From positions 1-5,357 of the forward strand of contig CAZLDQ010000307.1 in assembly GCA_964558295.1 (NCBI GenBank): DNA of 5,357 bases. The letters are read 5' to 3'. Position numbers and translations under genes: made by a program. Below are positions 1 through 3,843 of the stretch, piece after piece; position 1 is the stretch's first letter; each line of letters begins with the position of its first letter. Below the pieces are notes generated by a model. It was not told where the DNA came from, made no database searches, and saw only the letters and a list, made by a program, of their open reading frames with translations. Source of the stretch: JBDKTH01 sp964558295 (GTDB lineage: Bacteria > Planctomycetota > Planctomycetia > Pirellulales > Thermoguttaceae).

Positions 1-190
1 TGCTCTTCATCGCCGCATTGGCCTCCAACGTCGTGGCATCCACGGCGACCGTCTTGCCCTTGAGCAGCCCCTTCGCCTCCGCCACTTCCAGCACGAACTG
101 AAACACGGCCAGGTGCACTTCCCGCGGCAAGTCGCCCACCGCGATCCAAAAGGCCTCCTGCTGCTCCGTCTTGCGCCGTCCCAATGCCAT
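1..190 (-). pseudogene. Transposase (DUF772/DDE type, IS1182-like), partial and internally deleted
   Basis: Read from an ATG at 190-188, the frame gives 63 codons and runs off the left edge. The first 22 residues (MALGRRKTEQQ, then FWIAVGDLP) match the usual N-terminus of a transposase family in which this start is followed by 'SPGHPFY..LN' and a DUF772 domain. Here residue 22 passes straight into 'REVHLAVFQFVL' and 'LLKGKTVAVDATTLEANAA', which in full-length relatives lies about 90 residues further on, after the 'DHSSLTRIR.RLP' motif. The catalytic-core start is present: D51 in VAVDATT would be the first Asp of the DDE triad. A Shine-Dalgarno-like GAAGGA lies 6 bases before the ATG, and an in-frame TGA at 244-242 limits any upstream extension. 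The family assignment is from memory of conserved blocks, not a search. The missing DUF772 segment suggests a non-functional copy, or a collapsed repeat in the assembly. Confidence 0.75.
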
Positions 191-234
191 CCGCGATCCT
201 TCTTCCAACAAGCCGCCGATCCGACCAAGTCCAC

Positions 235-251
235 CGTCGCTTCACGCGACG
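235..251. repeat. Small perfect hairpin in the transposase leader
   Basis: CGTCGC at 235-240 and GCGACG at 246-251 are exact reverse complements around a 5-base loop. It lies about 45 bases upstream of the transposase ATG. Insertion sequences often carry a leader hairpin that limits read-through translation from flanking promoters, and this could be one, but 6 bp in GC-rich DNA can arise by chance. I see no clear terminal inverted repeat marking the element's end between here and the next gene at 317, and no other gene in 191-316. Confidence 0.3.
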
Positions 252-316
252 CCACCAGTTTAGCGCCAGTCCCCCGCGTTGGAAAGGCTGGCTCAGCGGA
301 CTCTTTCAACGGGCTG

Positions 317-784
317 CTAAGGGATTTCGGGCGGGGGTTGGTGGCCTTTGAGGAGGCGTTGGGCCAGGGGCCAGACGTTTTCCAGATGGGCTAGGTAGGC
401 GTCCGGGGATAACAGGGGTGGCTTGGTACCGGCAATCGACAGGAGCCAAGCCGTGTCGTAGAGGTTGCTGTTCAGGAGTGTCGGATCGGCCAGCACGAGG
501 TCGTTCAGTTCGACCGCTTCACCGGCCATCGGCGCGTAGAGGTCGCTGGTGGCCTTCGAGCCTTCGATGAAGCCGATCGGTTGACCGGCGTCGATCTTCG
601 TGCCCGGGCTGACCGACCACTCAAGGTGTCGGATATCGCCGAGCAGCTTAACCGCATAGGCGGTGAATCCGAATCTCCACCCGGCAGAGGTCTCCGAGGC
701 CCACATGTGGTTGCGGATGTAGTTCCGGTCCGTCGGCAAGAATGCCGGGGAGCGGCCCATCATGAAGACAAGTGGAGTAGGCAT
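317..784 (-). CDS. GcvH-like lipoyl-carrier protein (glycine cleavage H protein homologue)
   Basis: 155 residues, complete, against roughly 125-130 for classical GcvH. The lipoyl-domain hallmark is clear: EGSKATSDLYAPMAGEAVEL (residues 74-93) matches the ES-VK-A-SDLYAPVSGEVVEVN signature, so K77 is the expected lipoylated lysine. Before it, 'NHMWA' (25-29), 'RFGFTAYAVKLLGDI' (37-51) and 'LEW' correspond to the 'EHEW', 'GIT.YAQ..LGDI' and 'VELP' blocks; 'YDTAWLLSI' (109-117) stands for the C-terminal 'GWL.KI'. In the glycine cleavage system the lipoyl arm shuttles the aminomethyl group between the P, T and L proteins in the cytoplasm. Oddities: the Glu of HEW is Met, the N-terminus has an extra 'FMMGRSPAFLPTDR' lead-in, and about 38 residues follow the core. 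No gcvT or gcvP is adjacent. It may be a planctomycete paralogue with another partner, so gcvH is not assigned. No Shine-Dalgarno is visible before the ATG; M8 or M9 are alternative starts. Confidence 0.85.
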   Translation of the reverse strand: MPTPLVFMMGRSPAFLPTDRNYIRNHMWASETSAGWRFGFTAYAVKLLGDIRHLEWSVSPGTKIDAGQPIGFIEGSKATSDLYAPMAGEAVELNDLVLADPTLLNSNLYDTAWLLSIAGTKPPLLSPDAYLAHLENVWPLAQRLLKGHQPPPEIP

Positions 785-826
785 GGTGTTGGGTGGATGT
801 GGATATTGTGTGGCTGCGGGGTAGGG

Positions 827-882
827 ATGACGAATGTCGAAAACTAAATGACGAAGGAATGACGAAGCTCGAATGACGAATG
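827..882. repeat. Interspersed octamer array, four copies of ATGACGAA
   Basis: Exact copies of ATGACGAA lie at 827-834, 848-855, 859-866 and 873-880, spaced 21, 11 and 14 bases from start to start. Three are extended as AATGACGAA. The spacing is irregular and there are no unique spacers of constant length, so it is not a CRISPR. It sits between the GcvH-like start codon (784) and the inverted repeat at 896. I recall similar 'TTCGTCATTC' runs from intergenic DNA of planctomycetes, which would make it a dispersed intergenic repeat. A role as a binding-site cluster upstream of the GcvH-like gene is possible but not shown. Confidence 0.6.
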
Positions 883-895
883 GTCTTCAGGCGGC

Positions 896-984
896 ACACA
901 GTAGGCAGTAGGCAGCAATTAGTATGCAAAGCCTCGTGTAACGTATACTGCGTACTGCCTACTGCATACTGTGTACTGCCTACT
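896..984. repeat. CAGTAGG-type repeat folded into a large imperfect inverted repeat
   Basis: The left arm at 896-925 and the right arm at 945-974 match as reverse complements in 25 of 30 positions, around a 19-base loop. The arms are built from a heptamer-like unit (CAGTAGG, CAGTATG, CAGTACG). The 12-mer GTACTGCCTACT occurs twice as a direct repeat, at 952-963 and 973-984, 21 bases (three heptamers) apart. The second copy includes the TAG stop codon of the beta-propeller gene (982-980). On the minus strand no T-tract follows the hairpin, so it is not a standard intrinsic terminator, though the stem could stabilise the 3' end of the propeller mRNA or slow transcription. It looks like an intergenic palindromic repeat, perhaps one of a genomic family. 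Confidence 0.65.
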
Positions 985-2170
985 TCTCTCCAAAACAATA
1001 CAAATCGCCCTCCCCGCTCCCGATCACCAGCCGGCCGGCGGCGACCGCCGGCGAGGCGATCAGGGCGCCGCCGGCCTCGAATTGCCAAACCTTGCGGCCG
1101 GATGTGAGGTCGAGGGCGTAGAGTCGGCCGTCGGAGGAGCCGATAAAGACTCGCGAACCGACGAGGACCGGAGAGCTATCGACCTGGCCGCGCGTGGTGA
1201 ACGTCCAACGTGGTCGGCCGGTGGCGGTTTCCAGGGCATAGACTTGCTTGTCGCGTGAGCCGAAGATGACCAGTTCCGGTGTGACTGCCGCGGACGAACG
1301 GATCGGAGCGCTGTGCTTGGGGTTTTCGTACTGCCAGAGGATTTTGGCCCGCTTCCAGTCGATGGCCAGGAAGGTCCGCCCTTCTGTGCCGACATAGGCC
1401 ACGGGGCCCAGGACGGCGGGAGTGCAGCCGGTTGGACCTTCCAACTCCACGTCGGCCACTTGTTTTCCGGTGTTCAGGTCGATTATGTGGAGGCGTCCGT
1501 CGCAGCCGGCCACAAAGGTCCGGTCTTCAGCAATCGTCGGGCTACAGCGGATCTGATCGGCACTCTCATACTTCCACACCAATTGGCCGCTCGAGGCGTC
1601 AAGGCAATAGAGCATGGCGTCTTGCGAGCCGAACAGCACATGGTTGGCGTGGAAGTTGGCGCTGGAGTTGATCTCCCCTTCGGTGTCGAAATGCCAACGT
1701 TCCTGACCACTCTCGGCGTCGAGGCAATGGAAACGACCATCAATGTCGCCCACATACACGCAGCCTTCGCGCACGGCGGGCGCTGCACTGAACCCCGATT
1801 CAGTCTTGTACTCCCATTTCTTCGTGCCGGAGGCCAAATCCAGGGCATAAAGCATCCCGTTGGTGGAACCGGCAAATACGCATCCGTCGGCGATTACGGC
1901 TGACGTATCAAAACCGTCCTGACCGCGTGAGAAGGTCCACAGCAGGTCGAGCTTCTCCGGAAGCGAGGTCGCCGCTTGGCCGGTCGCCTGGGCGTTGCCG
2001 CGAAACAGGGGCCACTGGCTGCGGTCGATTCCCGCGGCGGTGTGCTCCTTGGGCGAGTCTGCCGCCGCCCCGTCGGTCACAGGCGCCGGCTCGACCTGGG
2101 AACAACCGGCTAGGAGGAAGAGGCCAAGCAGGATCGTCGGATGGAGACGATGGCGGTAGGAGCGAAGCAT
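980..2170 (-). CDS. PQQ-like beta-propeller lipoprotein (BamB-like fold)
   Basis: 396 residues from the ATG at 2170. An upstream in-frame ATG at 2263 would bury the signal peptide, so 2170 is preferred: it gives a basic N-region (RSYRHR), a hydrophobic stretch (TILLGLFLL) and a lipobox LAGC with C23 as the predicted lipidated cysteine. A short disordered linker follows, then 'WPLFRGN' (53-59), typical of secreted planctomycete propellers. PQQ-type blade motifs ('YALDLASGTKKW' style) recur at about 108-119, 147-159, 187-199, 227-238, 267-279, 310-322 and 350-362. A terminal 'LYCFGEK' would pair with 'LDLLWTF' (75-80) to close an eighth blade. Blades 4 (LHIIDLNTGKQVA) and 5 (FLAIDWKRAKILW) are the most degenerate. 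There are no dehydrogenase catalytic features, so true PQQ binding is unlikely; these folds usually serve as protein-interaction or scaffolding domains at the membrane. The partner cannot be told from the sequence. No Shine-Dalgarno precedes the start. Confidence 0.9.
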   Translation of the reverse strand: MLRSYRHRLHPTILLGLFLLAGCSQVEPAPVTDGAAADSPKEHTAAGIDRSQWPLFRGNAQATGQAATSLPEKLDLLWTFSRGQDGFDTSAVIADGCVFAGSTNGMLYALDLASGTKKWEYKTESGFSAAPAVREGCVYVGDIDGRFHCLDAESGQERWHFDTEGEINSSANFHANHVLFGSQDAMLYCLDASSGQLVWKYESADQIRCSPTIAEDRTFVAGCDGRLHIIDLNTGKQVADVELEGPTGCTPAVLGPVAYVGTEGRTFLAIDWKRAKILWQYENPKHSAPIRSSAAVTPELVIFGSRDKQVYALETATGRPRWTFTTRGQVDSSPVLVGSRVFIGSSDGRLYALDLTSGRKVWQFEAGGALIASPAVAAGRLVIGSGEGDLYCFGEK

Positions 2171-2197
2171 AACGGTACGTGGTCCAAATGCCGGCCC

Positions 2198-2284
2198 AAA
2201 AAACGAATCAGCCGTCGGCGGAAGTCGATGACTGCCTGGGGAACTGCGTCTCCCGCATAGCAATCATCCGTTTCCGCCGACGGC
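2198..2284 (-). terminator. Long hairpin plus T6 tract, probable intrinsic terminator of the 158-residue gene
   Basis: GCCGTCGGCGGAA at 2211-2223 has its exact reverse complement at 2272-2284. Inside, after a symmetric 3-base internal loop, GATGA (2227-2231) pairs with TCATC (2264-2268), and after one mismatch three more pairs follow (2233-2235 with 2260-2262). About 21 pairs lie within 25 positions around a loop of roughly 24 bases. On the minus strand the hairpin is followed by 7 bases and then TTTTTT (2203-2198). It starts 44 bases past the stop codon of the upstream gene and ends 28 bases before the propeller start codon. The 7-base gap before the T-tract is longer than ideal, and the stem could instead be the remnant of a small palindromic element. 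Confidence 0.55.
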
Positions 2285-2327
2285 TCAGAACGTGTGCGTT
2301 CTCGTTCCATTGCCAAACGCCTGATCG

Positions 2328-2804
2328 CTACGGCGTGTTGGGCGTATTGGCGGGTGTGGGGGTTGCGCTGAGCTGCGACAGCACTTGCAGCAGCCCGTTG
2401 AGGTGTGCCAAACGCGGACCAAAGCGGTCGACGAATTCGTTCAACATGAACTCGCCATCCCGCAAGGTCTCGAAATTCTCGGTGATCTCTTCCGTCAGGC
2501 TGGTCAGGTACTCGGTTTGCACTTTGCTCAGCGCTTCGGCGGCTATCCGGCAACTGCGTGCGAGCTTTGGATTGGCCTGCTTCCACTGGCCCAATTCGGT
2601 GGCGCGCTGACGTTGTGCGGCCGTCGTTTGGTGGACGAGTTCTTCGAGCAACTCATTCTGGCGATCTTGTGCTGCCAGCATTTCTCGCATGATGGAGACC
2701 AGTTCGCTAATGCCTTGCGTGCTGGCGGGAGGAGCTGCGTAACCTGCGTGGGAAACATCAATCTGGCTATACAGAGCGGGTCGTGTGCGGCGGTCGTCAC
2801 TCAT
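2328..2804 (-). CDS. Conserved-looking helical protein of unknown function
   Basis: 158 residues. The ATG at 2804 is supported by an AAAGGA Shine-Dalgarno 8 bases upstream and a plausible promoter just beyond. There is no signal peptide or membrane segment, so it is probably cytoplasmic. Residues 1-30 are polar and likely unstructured. From about residue 31 (ISELVSIMREMLAAQDRQNE) to 145 the composition is strongly helical with heptad-like Leu/Ile spacing, including 'NELLEELVHQ' (50-59) and 'SLTEEITENFETLRDGEFML' (102-121), suggesting a coiled-coil or helical bundle. The tail (SATPTPANTPNTP) is low complexity. Tryptophan occurs only once, in 'LGQWKQANP'. I recognise it loosely as a planctomycete hypothetical protein but know no function. 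The frame stays open upstream toward the assembly gap, but that extension is Gly/Pro-rich, crosses the Ns and would skip the good ribosome site. It is divergent from the SNF2 operon. Confidence 0.8.
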   Translation of the reverse strand: MSDDRRTRPALYSQIDVSHAGYAAPPASTQGISELVSIMREMLAAQDRQNELLEELVHQTTAAQRQRATELGQWKQANPKLARSCRIAAEALSKVQTEYLTSLTEEITENFETLRDGEFMLNEFVDRFGPRLAHLNGLLQVLSQLSATPTPANTPNTP

Positions 2805-2828
2805 TGTGATATTCCTTTCTCTGGTTCC

Positions 2829-2858
2829 AGTATAAACAGGAACTACCGAAGAAGTCGA
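2829..2858 (-). promoter_or_regulatory. Candidate sigma-70-like promoter for the 158-residue gene
   Basis: On the minus strand TATACT (2834-2829) resembles the -10 consensus in five of six positions. TCGACT (2858-2853) matches TTGACA in four of six, with an 18-base spacer. Transcription would begin near 2822, giving a leader of about 18 bases that contains the AAAGGA ribosome site at 2818-2813. A short inverted repeat, GTTCC (2824-2828) and GGAAC (2839-2843), brackets the -10 box and might be an operator, but 5-bp arms are weak evidence. Promoter consensus in planctomycetes is poorly known. Confidence 0.4.
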
Positions 2859-3128
2859 GATACCCGAAAAAAACTTTCTGGCCGTGCGAAGGAGTGGGGG
2901 GGAACTTGCGGGGTCGAGGGGATAGAGAGCGAACGCCTGGCACGTAAAACGTGCGGCATGGGTTTTCAAAAGCTCTGAGAACGGTGAGACTTCCGTGGTT
3001 TTGGCGACCGGTTTGCCACGTTGCCGAATCCGGTCCATCGACACCCCCGGCCCCCCGCCGCCGCGTTTTGGGGGCCCCGGGCCCGGTAGAACCGGCAAAA
3101 CTCCCCACCTCCCCGCGCAAGTGACCCC
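2859..3128. other. Divergent intergenic region with a GC-rich palindromic stretch and no supported gene
   Basis: Between the two divergent genes, bases 2805-3250 hold no gene I can support. 2859-3040 is unremarkable apart from a run of seven A at 2867-2873. From about 3042 to 3128 the sequence is extremely GC-rich with nested palindromes: GGGGCCCC at 3071-3078, CCCGGG at 3076-3081, GGGCCC at 3079-3084, and CCGGT/ACCGG at 3083-3087 and 3091-3095. Frames open across this stretch give Gly/Pro/Arg-rich peptides typical of GC-rich noncoding DNA. The structure probably explains why assembly broke here. 3139-3250 should hold the promoter of the plus-strand operon, but I see no convincing -35/-10 pair in it. 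Confidence 0.6.
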
Positions 3129-3138
3129 NNNNNNNNNN
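3129..3138. other. Assembly gap (10 N)
   Basis: Ten consecutive Ns. Gaps of exactly ten are often placeholders of unknown length, so the true distance between the two divergent genes, and even whether the two contigs are correctly joined, cannot be taken from this sequence. Confidence 0.99.
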
Positions 3139-3240
3139 TCCGCGCTAAAGTCACAGCCTCTCGGTACCCGATCCACTCGGTGGCCTTTGAGACTGCCATC
3201 GTTGATTCTGGGAGAAGCGGGCAAACTGCGTTGAGTTTGT

Positions 3241-3250
3241 GAGGGGGGAG
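3241..3250 (+). promoter_or_regulatory. Purine-rich ribosome binding site that favours the ATG at 3251
   Basis: GAGGGGGGAG lies directly before the ATG. GAGG at 3241-3244 is 6 bases from it, a workable Shine-Dalgarno spacing. The alternative GTG start at 3239 has no purine-rich site upstream and would overlap this one. Confidence 0.55.
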
Positions 3251-3835
3251 ATGAGTAGCAGCGACGCCAAGTCGAAATCTGCACTGGGTTTCTTGACGGT
3301 GGTCGAGGATCCGGAGGACGGCCTGTTTGGGGGTTATTTGGTGCTGAATCTGGCCGGACGCCCGTTGGAATTCCATTGCACGGCTCCGGTCAAACCGAAC
3401 CGAGCCCAGCAGATCCTCTACGGTCGCACGCTGGAGCCATACCTCTATGGCGAACAGATCGGTCAGGCATTGCTGGCCAAAAGCAAGTTGAATCCTTTGG
3501 CGGTTTACACGGATCGTGAGCCGGTGCTGGCCGTGCGTGAGTTTACGGAGGTCCCGGTAGCCTTGGTGCTGCCAACCGAAGGGGCTTTGCAGGAAGGCTG
3601 CCAGGTGACCGCTTCGGCCGGGGCCAAGGTCTGGCGGATCGATACGCCACACGAGGGATGCAGCTCGATGCTCACGTTCCAATTGGGCCGCAACCGGCTG
3701 GCCGTGACGGAAACGGCGGCGGCCGACCAGCGCACCATTGCCGATCGGTTGGCCCACGTCGCCGAATCGCTTGACTTGGCCGAACCGTTTCAGCGGATTC
3801 GCGAAGCCATTGAAGAGGCTCGACGGGGAGGATAA
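3251..3835 (+). CDS. Protein of unknown function encoded just upstream of the SNF2 ATPase
   Basis: 194 residues from the ATG at 3251, or 198 from a GTG at 3239; the ATG is preferred because of the GAGG site. I do not recognise a named domain. After a polar start, residues 12-45 (GFLTVVEDPEDGLFGGYLVL and GRPLEFHCTAPVK) read as a beta-rich segment, followed by 'PNRAQQILYG' (49-58) and 'LEPYLYGEQIGQALLA' (61-76), probably helical. The middle (80-155) is mixed, and the C-terminus (156-192, ending AEPFQRIREAIEEARRG) is a likely amphipathic helix. Cysteines 43, 117 and 137 are scattered and do not form the CxC...CxH pattern of the SWIM zinc fingers that often partner bacterial SNF2 proteins. There is no signal peptide or membrane segment. 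It ends 8 bases before the SNF2 ATG, with that gene's ribosome site inside its last codons, so the two are probably co-translated and may act together. The function is unknown. Confidence 0.85.
   Translation: MSSSDAKSKSALGFLTVVEDPEDGLFGGYLVLNLAGRPLEFHCTAPVKPNRAQQILYGRTLEPYLYGEQIGQALLAKSKLNPLAVYTDREPVLAVREFTEVPVALVLPTEGALQEGCQVTASAGAKVWRIDTPHEGCSSMLTFQLGRNRLAVTETAAADQRTIADRLAHVAESLDLAEPFQRIREAIEEARRGG
3827..3832 (+). promoter_or_regulatory. Shine-Dalgarno of the SNF2 gene inside the end of the preceding gene
   Basis: GGAGGA lies in the last two Gly codons and first stop-codon-adjacent bases of the 194-residue gene, 11 bases before the ATG at 3844. It is a strong anti-SD match and supports both this start and translational coupling with the upstream gene. 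Confidence 0.65.
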
Positions 3836-3843
3836 CCAATCGC

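Noticed and set aside
827..984. Possible CRISPR array.
   Set aside because: The repeat units are only 7-12 bases and spacing is irregular, with no constant-length unique spacers and no cas genes.
1034..1052. Perfect 8-bp inverted repeat (GCCGGCGG, 3-base loop) in the propeller gene.
   Set aside because: It lies in Ala/Gly/Val-rich codons of the last blade, where GCC and GGC codons produce such palindromes by composition.
648..1088. Minus-strand open frame with 'STQYAVGSTQY' and 'RHSSFVIPSS' repeats.
   Set aside because: The peptide repeats are just translation of the heptamer and octamer DNA repeats, and the frame overlaps two better supported genes.
1313..1903. A 196-residue plus-strand open frame opposite the propeller gene.
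   Set aside because: It is the antisense shadow of the propeller coding frame, with no recognisable domain or ribosome site.
2171..2263. Upstream ATG at 2263 for the beta-propeller gene.
   Set aside because: It would place 31 residues before a clear lipoprotein signal peptide and run through the hairpin and T-tract.
2385..2978. A 197-residue plus-strand open frame opposite the helical protein.
   Set aside because: It is antisense to a gene with good start signals and shows no domain.
2805..3284. N-terminal extension of the 158-residue protein on the minus strand to give about 318 residues.
   Set aside because: The frame crosses ten Ns of unknown true length, the added residues are Gly/Pro/Arg-rich, it would overlap the start of the divergent gene, and the internal ATG at 2804 has a good ribosome site and promoter.
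3251..3835. SWIM zinc-finger partner of SNF2.
   Set aside because: Only three scattered cysteines are present and no CxC...CxH pattern.
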